Below, one piece after another: positions 16,420 to 25,090 of a stretch of 64,000 nucleotides of DNA. How positions within the stretch are numbered: position 1 is the first letter of the stretch; every line of letters starts with the position of its first letter. Location of the stretch: contig NZ_NJGV01000004.1 of assembly GCF_002213425.1 (NCBI RefSeq), positions 1-64,000 on the forward strand. Reading direction: 5' to 3'. A model generated the notes under the pieces. It saw nothing but the letters and a program-made list of their open reading frames with translations, had not been told where the DNA came from and searched no databases. The position numbers and the translations under genes are program-made. Source of the stretch: Herbaspirillum aquaticum. Its GTDB lineage: Bacteria > Pseudomonadota > Gammaproteobacteria > Burkholderiales > Burkholderiaceae_D.

Positions 16420-17802
16420 TCAATGATGCCCTTGATGCCCGCCCGGCTTGATGACCTCCAGCGTGGCCGGTGCAGCCGGGCCGGAAGGCGCCGCCCGCCG
16501 TGCCTCGGGGGTCTCGCCCTGCCATTCCCGCGCGACCGTGCCGGCCGGCGCGCGATACCAGCCCGGGTCCCGGTAATCATCCCGCGCCAGGTTGCGCCGG
16601 ACCTTCACGGTGCTGAACATGCCACCCATCTCGATGGGGCCATACGGGCCGCGCCCGGTCATCATGGGCAGGGTGTTGTCCGGCAAGGGCATCTCCATCT
16701 CCCCCATCGATCCACCCTTGTCGCCCATGGCCATGTAATCCGGCACCAGGCGCGTGATCTTGTTGAGTACCTTGGATTGATCCACCCCGATCATGGTCGG
16801 CAGGTCATGGCCCATGGCGTTCATGGTGTGATGCGCCTTGTGGCAGTGCAGGGCCCAGTCGCCTTCCTCGGTGGCGTCGAACTCGATGGCGCGCATCTGG
16901 CCTACCGCGATGTCCGTGGTGACCTCGGGCCAGCGTGCGGCCGGTGGCACCCAGCCGCCGTCGGTGCCGGTCACGCTGAACTCGTGGCCGTGCAGGTGCA
17001 GCGGGTGATTGGTCATGGTGAGATTGCCTACGCGGATGCGCACACGGTCGTTCTGCCGCACCACCAGCGGGTCGATGCCGGGGAAGGCGCGGCTGTTCCA
17101 GGTCCACAGGTTGAAGTCCAGCATGGTGCTGACCTTGGGTACCGAGGCCCCCGGCGCAATGTCGTAGGCATTCATCAGGAACACGAAATCCCGGTCCACC
17201 CGCATCAAGCCCGGGTCCTTGGGATGCGTCACCCAGAAGCCCATCATGCCCATGGCCATCTGCACCATCTCGTCGGCATGCGGGTGATACATGAAGGTGC
17301 CGGCGCGCCTGGCGGTGAATTCATACACATAGGTCTTGCCCGGCGGGATGGCCGCCTGCGTCAGGCCCGATACGCCATCCATGCCATTGGGCAGGCGCTG
17401 TCCGTGCCAGTGCACCGAGGTTGCTTCAGGCAGCTTGTTGGTCACGAAGATGCGCACCCGGTCTCCCTCCACCACCTCGATGGTCGGGCCGGGGCTCTGG
17501 CCGTTGTAGCCCCACAGCCTGGCCTTCATGCCGGGTGCGATCTCGCGCTCCACGGCTTCGGCAATCAGGTGGAATTCCTTGACGCCATTCTTCATGCGCC
17601 AGGGCAAGGTCCAGCCATTGAGCGTGACCACGGGCTGGTAAGGACGGCCGGTGGCGGGTTGCAGCGGTGGCTGCGTGGCCGCGCTGGTTTGCAGTGGGGC
17701 TTCAGGCAGACCTGCAGCACCGGCGCGGCTGACGGCACCCGCAGTCACGGCCAGGGCCGCGCCTTGCAGGAAGTGGCGGCGCGCTTTGTCGTTCGGGTTC
17801 AT
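16420..17802 (-). CDS. Exported multicopper oxidase
   Basis: A 460-residue periplasmic laccase-like oxidase, probably oxidising Cu(I) to Cu(II). The twin-arginine motif ARRHFLQG near residue 8 indicates Tat export. All four copper-ligand blocks are present in order: SVHWHGQRLPNGMDG, FMYHPHADE, NHPLHLHGHEF and ALHCHKAHHTMNAM. A Met/Gly-rich segment near 370-400 (MGDKGGSMGEMEMPL and MGGMFS) may bind extra copper, and the tail is His-rich (GGHQGHH). Its start codon overlaps the stop of the upstream outer-membrane factor (ATGA), indicating translational coupling. Confidence 0.92.
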   Translation of the reverse strand: MNPNDKARRHFLQGAALAVTAGAVSRAGAAGLPEAPLQTSAATQPPLQPATGRPYQPVVTLNGWTLPWRMKNGVKEFHLIAEAVEREIAPGMKARLWGYNGQSPGPTIEVVEGDRVRIFVTNKLPEATSVHWHGQRLPNGMDGVSGLTQAAIPPGKTYVYEFTARRAGTFMYHPHADEMVQMAMGMMGFWVTHPKDPGLMRVDRDFVFLMNAYDIAPGASVPKVSTMLDFNLWTWNSRAFPGIDPLVVRQNDRVRIRVGNLTMTNHPLHLHGHEFSVTGTDGGWVPPAARWPEVTTDIAVGQMRAIEFDATEEGDWALHCHKAHHTMNAMGHDLPTMIGVDQSKVLNKITRLVPDYMAMGDKGGSMGEMEMPLPDNTLPMMTGRGPYGPIEMGGMFSTVKVRRNLARDDYRDPGWYRAPAGTVAREWQGETPEARRAAPSGPAAPATLEVIKPGGHQGHH

Positions 17803-19184
17803 GGTTGCTTTCCTGGTTGGGGACGGCCGCCCAGCGCCTGTTGCAGGCTGGCGTCGGCGATCCAGAAATCACGCTGGGCCTCGATGGCGGCATTGACCGT
17901 GGCGGCCTGTTCGCGCGCATCGGCCAGCAAGGCGAAGACGCTGATGAGCATGCCGTTGTAGCGCAGCAGGTTTTCTTCGGCGATGCGCTGGCGCAGCGGC
18001 ACCAGTTCATCCTGGTAGCGTCGTGCCAGCGCGTAGGCATCCTGCCGCTCACGCCAGGCCAGGCGCGCCTGGGCCCGTGCATCGAGCAGGGTGGCGGCGA
18101 GCTTGTGCGCGCCCTGCAGGTAGATGGCCTCGGCCTTGGCCGTGCGCGCCTCGCCCCAGTCGAAGAGCGGAATCTCCAAGGAGATCTCGTAGCCGTTTTC
18201 ATTGGGCTTGCCGCTCTCGGTGGTGCGCACCGCGCCCAGGTCCAGCACGTTGACGAAGCGGGTGGCGCGGGTCAGGCCCAATGAAGCTTGCAGGCCCTCC
18301 AGTTCGGTGCGGGCAGCTTGCACATCGAGGCGCTGCTGCAGGGCTTGCTGCTCGATGTCATCGACCGCCTCCAGCTGCCTGGGCAGCGCCGGCAATTGCG
18401 GCGGCAGCGAGAAGTCCGGCGGCAGGCCCAGCAGGCGGGCCAGCGTTTCCTTCTGCTGCACCGCTTGTCGGCGTGCCTGTTGGAGGCTGGCCTGGGCTTG
18501 GCCATAGAAGAACTGCTCGCGCGCGCCATCGAGCTGGCTGATGTTGCCCAGCCGCGCCATCTGCGCCGCCAGTTCATGCGCAGCCTCGGCCGCGTCGGCC
18601 ACCTGCTCCTGGTACTGCAAGCCTTGCTGCGCGGCCACCGCCTGGTAATAAGCCTGGCGCGTCTGCGCGGCCAGCGCCAGGACGCGCGCGGCCAGCGACA
18701 GGCGGACCTGCTCGAAGCGCCGCTGTTCGATGCCCGTAGTCGCCGGCATCGTGATGAGGCGCAGCAGGCCCAGTGACAGGCTGCGCTCGATCTTGAGATC
18801 GTCGCCTGCGTGGGTGCGCTTGAATGAGAACCCGGGATTGGGCAGGCGGCCGGCTTGCACCAGGTCGGCCTCGGCCACGCCCAGACCGGCGAACTCGGCC
18901 TGCAGATCAGGATTGTTGATCAGTGCGATCTGCACCGCATCGTCGGCATTGGCCAGTCGCGCTGCGCCACTTGCGGGGTCGTGCAGCAAGGCGCGCACGC
19001 GCTCGCTGCTGGCCTGTGCTTGTTGCGGGCTGCGGTTCCAGGCCGGGGCCTGGCCCAGGCGCTGGCGGCTGGTCTCTTCAACCTGGCCGAAACCGCCATC
19101 CGGCGACAGCTGGGCGCAGCCGGCCAGCAAGGCACAGGCGGCCATGGCAGCGGCCCGCCAGGGACGTGAAACATGGGAAATCAT
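17799..19184 (-). CDS. TolC/CusC-type outer-membrane efflux lipoprotein
   Basis: A 461-residue outer-membrane factor. A lipoprotein signal ends at LLAGC with Cys23. The rest is two OEP repeats rich in long amphipathic helices and coiled coil (for example AEAAHELAAQMARLGNISQLDGAREQFF and the equivalent C-terminal half with ARLAWRERQDAYALARRYQDEL), as in TolC-like trimeric channels. It overlaps the multicopper oxidase gene by four bases. No RND transporter or membrane-fusion partner is nearby, which is unusual for this family. It could pair with a pump elsewhere or serve the oxidase/ATPase module. Confidence 0.9.
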   Translation of the reverse strand: MISHVSRPWRAAAMAACALLAGCAQLSPDGGFGQVEETSRQRLGQAPAWNRSPQQAQASSERVRALLHDPASGAARLANADDAVQIALINNPDLQAEFAGLGVAEADLVQAGRLPNPGFSFKRTHAGDDLKIERSLSLGLLRLITMPATTGIEQRRFEQVRLSLAARVLALAAQTRQAYYQAVAAQQGLQYQEQVADAAEAAHELAAQMARLGNISQLDGAREQFFYGQAQASLQQARRQAVQQKETLARLLGLPPDFSLPPQLPALPRQLEAVDDIEQQALQQRLDVQAARTELEGLQASLGLTRATRFVNVLDLGAVRTTESGKPNENGYEISLEIPLFDWGEARTAKAEAIYLQGAHKLAATLLDARAQARLAWRERQDAYALARRYQDELVPLRQRIAEENLLRYNGMLISVFALLADAREQAATVNAAIEAQRDFWIADASLQQALGGRPQPGKQP

Positions 19185-19215
19185 GGAATCCTCGTCTGAT
19201 GATGATCGTCATGCC

Positions 19216-19239
19216 GCGCGCGCACTGAGGTCAGCGCGC
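19216..19239. other. GC-rich hairpin in the metal operon
   Basis: CTGA-gg-TCAG at the centre is extended on both sides by GCGC-rich complementary sequence with one A/C mismatch. It lies between the His-rich gene and the outer-membrane factor. With no T tract it may be an mRNA-stabilising or attenuating stem rather than a terminator. Confidence 0.35.
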
Positions 19240-19277
19240 ACGAGGCTCAGGCGCACGCGACGGTGCGCAGGGCAGGA

Positions 19278-19721
19278 TCAGGCGAGGGCAGGGGGGCGGT
19301 CGGGGTTTTCCGGCAGATAGCCGACGAAGCCGGAAGCCGGCAGCGCAATGAATTCGCGCGAGGGAAGATCAGGCGCAGGTGGCGCGCTCAAGGCCAGCGG
19401 CAACAGGCCACCGACGGTGCAGGCGGCACAGAAGCTGCAGGAGGAATGATTGTGATGTTGCTGATGGGGTTTGTCGGTGGCGCCGGCAGAGGCGATCTGT
19501 GTTGCCGCGCCATGATCATCGGCGTGATGGCCTTGATGGGCCTGCTGTTCATGGTGCTGATGCTGCTCATGCTGCATCGGGTGCGCTTGCACTGCTGGCG
19601 CATGATGCTGCACCGCTTGCTGCTGCGCAGGCGCGCAGGCCTGCAGCACCGCGGCGAATCCCTGGACGGGAATCGCCAGCGCCAGCTGCCAGAGCAGGAG
19701 GAGTTTTGCGCGCAGCATCAT
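19278..19721 (-). CDS. His-rich exported protein with CxxC motif (DUF2946-like)
   Basis: A 147-residue protein. The N-terminal hydrophobic segment (LLLLWQLALAIPVQGFAAVL) resembles a signal peptide. Residues about 35-95 are packed with His and Gln (HHAPAVQAHPMQHEQHQHH and HHADDHG). CSFCAAC then starts a short hydrophobic stretch, and the tail is Pro-rich. The overall pattern resembles DUF2946 proteins found beside copper genes. It lies 52 bp after the P-type ATPase gene on the same strand and probably in its operon. Metal binding by the His cluster is likely from composition. The function is not established, and the family call is tentative. Confidence 0.65.
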   Translation of the reverse strand: MMLRAKLLLLWQLALAIPVQGFAAVLQACAPAQQQAVQHHAPAVQAHPMQHEQHQHHEQQAHQGHHADDHGAATQIASAGATDKPHQQHHNHSSCSFCAACTVGGLLPLALSAPPAPDLPSREFIALPASGFVGYLPENPDRPPALA

Positions 19722-19773
19722 GGGCGGCAGTATAGACCGCGGCCGACCCTGCGATCAACCTGTACGGGCGGTC

Positions 19774-22110
19774 TCAGGCGGCGGCCTTGCGTTGGCGCAA
19801 GCCGCGCACCAGGCGCAGGCCGTTGAAGACCACGATCAGGCTGGCCCCCATGTCGGCAAACACCGCCATCCACAGCGAACTCATGCCCGCCAGCGCCAGC
19901 GCCAGGAACACTGCCTTGATGCCCAGCGCAATGCTGATGTTCTGCACCAGCACCGTGTGGGCCTTGCGGCTCAGCCGAATGAAATCGGGGATCTTGCGCA
20001 GGTCGTCATCCATCAGGGCCACGTCGGCGGTCTCCAGCGCGGTATCGGTGCCGGCCGCGCCCATGGCGAAGCCGATGTCGGCCCGGGCCAGCGCCGGGGC
20101 ATCGTTGATGCCGTCGCCGACCATGCCCACGCCGCGTACGCCATGGCGCGCGCTGAGCGCTTCGATGGCCTTGAGCTTGTCTTCCGGCAGCTGGTCGCCA
20201 CGGGCATCGGCAATCCCGGTCTGGCTGGCAATGGCTTGCGCGGTATGGCTGTTGTCGCCGGTCAGCATGATGACCTCCACGCCCAGCGCCCGCAGCTCGG
20301 CCACCGCTTCCTTGCTGCTGGGGCGCACCGTGTCGGCCACCGCCACCAGCAACTGCGGCTGGCCCTCGCGGCACAACACGGTGGTGGTCTTGCCCTGCTT
20401 CTCGAAAGCTTGCAGCCGCGCCTCCAACTCCGGGCTGCACTGGCCCAGCTCGTGCACCAGGCGGTGATTGCCCAGGTGCAGCAGTTGTCCGGCGATGCGC
20501 CCCTGCACGCCGCGTCCGGCCAGGGCGGCAAAGTCGCTCACCTCCAGGGTGACGAACTCTTCCTGTTGCGCAATGGCGCGCGACACCGGGTGGTCCGAGC
20601 GCGCCGCCAGCGAGACCGCCAGTTGCAGCAGCGCCTGTTGATCGGCCCCGGGCCGCAGCGAGACCACATCGGTCACGGCGGGCTTGCCGAAGGTGATCGT
20701 GCCGGTCTTGTCCAGTGCCAGCGCGCGCAATTGGCGGCCTTGCTCCAGGTAGACGCCGCCCTTGACCAGGATGCCATGCCGCGCCGCCGAGGCCAGGCCG
20801 CTGACGATGGTCACCGGCGTGGAGATCACCAGCGCGCAAGGGCAGGCGATCACCAGCAGGACCAGGGCCTTGTACAGCCAGGGCTGGAAGGGCGCACCCA
20901 TGAGCAGCGGCGGTAACGCCGCCACCAGTACGGCCATGAGCACCACGGCGGGAATGTAATAGCGCGCGAAGTTGTCCACGAAGCGCTGGGTGGGCGCGCG
21001 CTGGCCTTGCGCCTGCTGCACGCTCTTGACGATGCGCGCCAGGGTCGAATCGCCTTGCACGGCCGTCACGCGCATCTCGAAAGCGCCCTGTTCATTGATG
21101 GTGCCGGCAAAGACCGGGTCACCGGGCTGCTTCTGTACCGGGATGCTTTCCCCGGTGATGGGCGCCTGGTTGATGCTGGTGCTGCCTGACAGTACCAGGC
21201 CATCCAGCGGTACACGTTCCCCTGGGGCTACCCGTACAGTTTCATCCACTGTCACGGTACGGGCCGGTACAGTTGACCAGACACCGTCCGCGCCGCGCCG
21301 GGTCGCCATGTCCGGCGTCATCGCCATCAGGCCGGCAATGGCGTTGCGGGCGCGGTCCAGCGACAGGGCTTCGATCATCTCGGCCAGGGTGAACAGCACG
21401 ATCACCACCGCCGCCTCCGGCCACTGGCCGATGACCGCCGCGCCGATGACGGCCAGCGACATCAGGAAATTCATGTTCAGCGAGAAGTTGCGCAGCGCGA
21501 TCCAGCCCTTCTTGAGCGTGCCCAAGCCGCCCAGCAGGATGGCGGTGACCGCCAGCGCGATGACCGGCAGGGAGCGCTCATCGCCGCTGCTCCAGGCCAC
21601 GACCTCGGCCGCCAGCGCGGCCACGCCCGCCAGGCCCAGCAGCGCCCAGCGGCGGGCCGGGATGCGGTAGGCGGCAGCCTGGTCGGGGGCATCGCGGCCG
21701 GCTTCGGCGTCCAGTGAATCGGACTTCACGGCCGGCAGCATGTCCAGCGCCTTCAAGGTGTCCACCAGCGGGGCGATGGAAGGCAGCTGGTGCTGCACCG
21801 TCAGCTCGCGCTGGATCAGGTTGAATTCGAGCGTACCCACGCCCGCCATCTGCGAGAGCCGCTCGCGGATCAGCTTTTCTTCGGTCGGGCAATCCATCTT
21901 CTGGATGAAGAAAACGGCTTCCTCGGTCTTGCCCTCCAGGTGCGCTGCAGGAATCGGGGCAGGGGCCGCTTCATTGCTGGCACAGGCATGGCCCGAGCAG
22001 CAGCCCTCAGCCTGCCGGGCGTGAGGATGGGCATGCGCATGGCCGTGCTCATGCTCATGCGCGTGGTCATGCGAATGGTCGTGATCGTGCTTGTGGGAAT
22101 GTCCAGCCAT
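19774..22110 (-). CDS. Heavy-metal-exporting P1B-type ATPase (Zn/Cd/Pb class)
   Basis: A 778-residue inner-membrane pump. The first 35 residues are almost all His with acidic residues, followed by CCSGHACASN and one HMA-like domain with the atypical MDCPTEEKLI. The transmembrane CPC (ACPCALVISTP), phosphorylation site DKTGTITFGK, GDGINDAPAL hinge and C-terminal DMGASLIVVFNGLRLV with its conserved Asp are those of ZntA/CadA/PbrA. It sits divergent from a CadR/PbrR regulator with a shared operator. That predicts Cd(II), Pb(II) or Zn(II) export rather than Cu(I), although copper-type genes follow in the operon. Confidence 0.93.
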   Translation of the reverse strand: MAGHSHKHDHDHSHDHAHEHEHGHAHAHPHARQAEGCCSGHACASNEAAPAPIPAAHLEGKTEEAVFFIQKMDCPTEEKLIRERLSQMAGVGTLEFNLIQRELTVQHQLPSIAPLVDTLKALDMLPAVKSDSLDAEAGRDAPDQAAAYRIPARRWALLGLAGVAALAAEVVAWSSGDERSLPVIALAVTAILLGGLGTLKKGWIALRNFSLNMNFLMSLAVIGAAVIGQWPEAAVVIVLFTLAEMIEALSLDRARNAIAGLMAMTPDMATRRGADGVWSTVPARTVTVDETVRVAPGERVPLDGLVLSGSTSINQAPITGESIPVQKQPGDPVFAGTINEQGAFEMRVTAVQGDSTLARIVKSVQQAQGQRAPTQRFVDNFARYYIPAVVLMAVLVAALPPLLMGAPFQPWLYKALVLLVIACPCALVISTPVTIVSGLASAARHGILVKGGVYLEQGRQLRALALDKTGTITFGKPAVTDVVSLRPGADQQALLQLAVSLAARSDHPVSRAIAQQEEFVTLEVSDFAALAGRGVQGRIAGQLLHLGNHRLVHELGQCSPELEARLQAFEKQGKTTTVLCREGQPQLLVAVADTVRPSSKEAVAELRALGVEVIMLTGDNSHTAQAIASQTGIADARGDQLPEDKLKAIEALSARHGVRGVGMVGDGINDAPALARADIGFAMGAAGTDTALETADVALMDDDLRKIPDFIRLSRKAHTVLVQNISIALGIKAVFLALALAGMSSLWMAVFADMGASLIVVFNGLRLVRGLRQRKAAA

Positions 22111-22147
22111 CGAGGCCTCCTTGTGCAGCCAACAGGTTTCAGGGGTA

Positions 22148-22179
22148 TATTTAAAACCCTGAAGTAACTACAAGGTCAA
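22148..22179 (-). promoter_or_regulatory. MerR-type promoter/operator of the P-type ATPase gene
   Basis: On the minus strand a -35 TTGACC (22179-22174) and a -10 TAAATA (22153-22148) are 20 bp apart, the long spacer typical of MerR-activated promoters. Between them lies an imperfect 21-bp dyad (22156-22176; outer arms ACC and GGT, inner AGT and ACT) that fits a CadR/PbrR site. Confidence 0.8.
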
Positions 22180-22190
22180 GCGAGGATCCC

Positions 22191-22643
22191 ATGGATACGT
22201 TGAAGATCGGCGAGCTGGCCGCCCGGGCTGACTGCCCGGTGGAAACCATCCGCTATTACGAGAAGGAAGCGTTGCTGCCGGAGCCCACGCGCTCAGCGTC
22301 GAATTACCGGCTTTATGGCGCGCGGCACGTGGAGCGGCTGCAGTTCATCCGCCACTGCCGTTCGCTGGATATGACGCTTGATGAAGTGCGCGAACTGCTG
22401 CGCCTGCGCGACGCACCCGAGCAGAATTGCGGCGAAGTCAACGCGCTGCTGGACAAGCACATCGGCCACGTGGCCCAGCGCATCGTGCAGTTGCAGGCCT
22501 TGCAGGAACAGTTGCACCAGCTGCGCGCCCAGTGCGAGGTGGAGCAGCCGGCGCGCGACTGCGGCATCCTGCAAGGATTGGCCAGCCTGCCCGACGACAT
22601 GAAGCCGTCCAACCTGGGCAGCCACGGGGGAGGCTGCCACTGA
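22191..22643 (+). CDS. MerR-family heavy-metal regulator (CadR/PbrR)
   Basis: A 150-residue metal-responsive activator. The N-terminal MerR helix-turn-helix (LKIGELAARADCPVETIRYYEKEALL) is followed by a dimerisation helix. Metal-ligand Cys are placed as in CadR/PbrR: Cys80 in EQNCGEV, Cys115 and Cys124 in AQCEVEQPARDCGIL. The tail GSHGGGCH may add ligands. It is divergent from the P1B ATPase and probably distorts that promoter when loaded with Cd(II) or Pb(II). Which metal it prefers cannot be told from these residues. Confidence 0.92.
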   Translation: MDTLKIGELAARADCPVETIRYYEKEALLPEPTRSASNYRLYGARHVERLQFIRHCRSLDMTLDEVRELLRLRDAPEQNCGEVNALLDKHIGHVAQRIVQLQALQEQLHQLRAQCEVEQPARDCGILQGLASLPDDMKPSNLGSHGGGCH

Positions 22644-22652
22644 CGCTGAGGT

Positions 22653-23555
22653 TCAGGCCGGGTGCGCCAGCCAGGCCAGCACTTCCTCGACGGCTTCTTC
22701 CGGTTTTTCGCGCTGGGGGAAATGCCCGGCGCCCGGGATGAGCACGCGGCGATAGGCGGCCCCGAAGTAGCGCTCCCGGTCTTCCGAGGTCGAGGGATGA
22801 TTGGCGCCATCCTCGGTGCCATGCAGCACCAGCGTGGGCACCATGATGCGCGGCGTCTCCTGCAACCTGGCTTCCAGCGCGGCATAGGCGGGGTCCCCTT
22901 CGGCGAAGCCCCAGCGATGCCGGTAGGAATGCACGCAGATTTCGGCCCAGTCGGGATTGTCGAAGGAGGCCGCGGTGTTGGCGAATTCGCTGTCCGCAAA
23001 TTTCCAGGAAGGTGACCAGGTATTCCACATGAAGCGTGCGAAGCCACGGCGATCCTCGCGCAATTCCGTTTCACCGCGCGGGGTCGCGAAGAACCAGTGG
23101 TACCAGTAATTGCGCGATTGCTGCAGCGACAGCCGCTGCCCCGGCGTGTTGGTGCCCCAGCCGACCGAGAGGGCGATGCAATGGGTGATGCGTTCGGGCG
23201 TCTGCGAGGCGGCGATGTAGGCGGCCCGAGCACCCCAGTCGTGGCCGATGACGGAGTAGCGCTCCAGGCCCAGGGCATCGGCAAAGGCTATCAGGTCGCT
23301 GCCCAGCGCGGCCAGCTGGCCGCTGCGGGGTGTTGATGCAGAGAGGAACCGCGTCGGGCCGTAGCCGCGCAGGTAGGGCCGGATCACGCGGTAGCCGGCC
23401 GCCCGCAGGGGGCGCAGGAAGGCGTCCCAGGTGCGTACGTCGTCCGGCCAGCCATGCAGCAGGATCACGGCAGGGGCTTCTGGCGGGCCGCTGGTTTCAA
23501 AGCCGATGCGCAGTGTGTCGGTCTCGATGAACGTCAGGTGATTGCTCTGTGGCAT
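22653..23555 (-). CDS. Alpha/beta hydrolase, epoxide-hydrolase-like
   Basis: A 300-residue alpha/beta-hydrolase. LLHGWPDD carries the oxyanion-hole HGxP motif, and GHDWGARAAY has Asp as the nucleophile in the family position, as in epoxide hydrolases and haloalkane dehalogenases. The acid is probably in HGTEDGANH, and the catalytic His in PGAGHFPQREKP. The cap region is Trp-rich (RNYWYHWFFATPRGE). It is convergent with the CadR-like gene, 9 bp away, and shares the strand of the copA operon at a distance of 138 bp. The substrate is unknown. Confidence 0.87.
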   Translation of the reverse strand: MPQSNHLTFIETDTLRIGFETSGPPEAPAVILLHGWPDDVRTWDAFLRPLRAAGYRVIRPYLRGYGPTRFLSASTPRSGQLAALGSDLIAFADALGLERYSVIGHDWGARAAYIAASQTPERITHCIALSVGWGTNTPGQRLSLQQSRNYWYHWFFATPRGETELREDRRGFARFMWNTWSPSWKFADSEFANTAASFDNPDWAEICVHSYRHRWGFAEGDPAYAALEARLQETPRIMVPTLVLHGTEDGANHPSTSEDRERYFGAAYRRVLIPGAGHFPQREKPEEAVEEVLAWLAHPA

Positions 23556-23693
23556 GTCGGACGGCCCCCCGTGATATGGATGTTATTGGTACTGGCTGGA
23601 TACGGTAACTTTTAGTGATTTATGAAGGGTAATTATCATCGCAAGTCGGCAAGCGTGCTGCAAGCCATGCATTTTTCAAGCAGGTGAAGGATT

Positions 23694-24665
23694 TCACCGG
23701 TTTGCCAGAATCGCTTCCATCATCCATGCCGTGTGCGCAGCGCTGTCGCCACAGGAGGGATGAGGCGCCCCTCCGCTGAGGTGCTTTTGCAGGTTGGCTA
23801 CGTGGTATTGCTGGATGTGTTGCGGATTGGGGATGACCAGCTCCACGCGCTCCGCCGGCGTGGTCAGGACCAGTGGCTGTTCCTCGAAGATGGAAAATTC
23901 CAGCTTGCCTGCGCTGCCCGTGATCTCTGCCCGATCAGCCCGTTCAAAGCTGCCGAAATGCCAGCTGCCGCTGCCGGTGACGCCACTGTGATAGCGCCAG
24001 CTGGCAGCCACCGCATCTTTGGCGCTGTAGATTCCTTGCTGGTTGGCGCTGGCACCGGCCACCTGTGCCACGTCGCCGAAGAAGTGCGAGAACAGGTTCA
24101 AACCATGGCTGGCAAGATCATCGAAGTAGCCGCCCGGTGCGATGCGGGCATCGGTGCGCCAGCGATAGCGGCCTTGCAGGTCATCCGGGTGCGGGGTGCG
24201 CGCCAGCTGCCAATGTACGTGGCGCGGCGTGCCGATGCGGCCTTCCTGCAGCCATCGGCGCACCTGCTCGAAACGCGGCAGCGAGCGCCGGTAATAGGCC
24301 ACGAACAGCGGTTGTCGCGCCGCCTCGAAGGCAGCGAGCATCTGCAGGCATTCGGCATGGCTGGGAGCCATCGGCTTTTCGACGCAGCAGGGTTTGCCGG
24401 GGGCCGCGACCTTCAAGGCATAGTGCAGGTGCGTATCGGGCGGGGTGGCGATGTAGACGGCATCGATAGCGGGATCGCCGATGAGCGCATCGGCATCATC
24501 GAACCAGCGCGGTACGCCGTGGCGCTGCGCGTAGTCGGCGGCCAGGGCGGCGTCGCGGCGCATGACGGCGGCCAGTTCGAAACCGGGTGTGCTGCGATAG
24601 GCCGGGCCGCTTTTCGTTTCGGTGACGGCACCGCAGCCGATGATGCCCCAGCGCAGCACGGTCAT
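23694..24665 (-). CDS. Gfo/Idh/MocA-family oxidoreductase
   Basis: A 323-residue NAD(P)-dependent dehydrogenase. The Rossmann motif WGIIGCGAV (6-14), the nucleotide-binding YIATPPDTHL and the catalytic CCVEKPMA block are clear; the C-terminal half is the usual beta-sheet substrate domain (GGYFDDLASHGLNLF). Its ATG overlaps the cueR stop by four bases, so it is translated from the copA-cueR transcript. A sugar-type oxidoreductase tied to copper export is odd. It may be a bystander or may act in a stress-linked step. The substrate is not identifiable. Confidence 0.9.
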   Translation of the reverse strand: MTVLRWGIIGCGAVTETKSGPAYRSTPGFELAAVMRRDAALAADYAQRHGVPRWFDDADALIGDPAIDAVYIATPPDTHLHYALKVAAPGKPCCVEKPMAPSHAECLQMLAAFEAARQPLFVAYYRRSLPRFEQVRRWLQEGRIGTPRHVHWQLARTPHPDDLQGRYRWRTDARIAPGGYFDDLASHGLNLFSHFFGDVAQVAGASANQQGIYSAKDAVAASWRYHSGVTGSGSWHFGSFERADRAEITGSAGKLEFSIFEEQPLVLTTPAERVELVIPNPQHIQQYHVANLQKHLSGGAPHPSCGDSAAHTAWMMEAILANR

Positions 24666-25090
24666 GGCTGTGACTCCGTATGGGCGCAGCAGCCCGGCTC
24701 TGCGCCGAGGGCATCGAGGATGGGGCAGTCCGGGCGATTGTCGCCATGGCAGTCCTGCACCAGGCGTTCCAGCGTGCCCTTCATGGTCTGCAGTTCACGA
24801 ATGCGCTGTTCCAGTTCGCCGATGTGGGTCTGGGCCAGCTGCTTGACCTTGCGGCTGGAGCGCGACTGGTCCAGCCACAGCCCGATCAGGTCGCTCACCT
24901 GGGTCATGGAAAACCCCAGTTGCCGGGCCTGGCGGATGAAGCGCAGCAAATGCACGTCGCGCTCGCCATAGACGCGGTAGCCGGCATCGGTGCGGCCGAC
25001 CTTGGGGATCAGGCCCGTTTCTTCATAATGGCGAATCATCTTGGCCGAGACACCCGAGGCACTGGCGGCTTCTCCGATATTCATGTTCAC
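24662..25090 (-). CDS. cueR: Cu(I)-responsive MerR regulator CueR
   Basis: A 142-residue activator of copper export. The N-terminal helix-turn-helix ([20 protein letters not shown]) matches CueR/HmrR. The metal loop [10 protein letters not shown] puts Cys114 and Cys122 at CueR spacing, and extra CCAH lies at 134-137. It overlaps copA upstream and the oxidoreductase downstream by four bases each, so regulator and pump share one transcript, which gives positive feedback. Two matching operators occur in the copA-copZ intergenic region. The start could be Met1 or Met3. Confidence 0.93.
   Translation of the reverse strand: MNMNIGEAASASGVSAKMIRHYEETGLIPKVGRTDAGYRVYGERDVHLLRFIRQARQLGFSMTQVSDLIGLWLDQSRSSRKVKQLAQTHIGELEQRIRELQTMKGTLERLVQDCHGDNRPDCPILDALGAEPGCCAHTESQP

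Noticed and set aside
16414-17961. 515-codon + strand ORF opposite the multicopper oxidase gene
   Set aside because: The opposite strand holds all copper-ligand motifs; this frame is a His/Gln-rich shadow.
22313-23284. 323-codon minus-strand ORF over the alpha/beta hydrolase and MerR genes
   Set aside because: Overlaps two well-supported genes and is rich in Arg, Ser and Pro, typical of a shadow frame.
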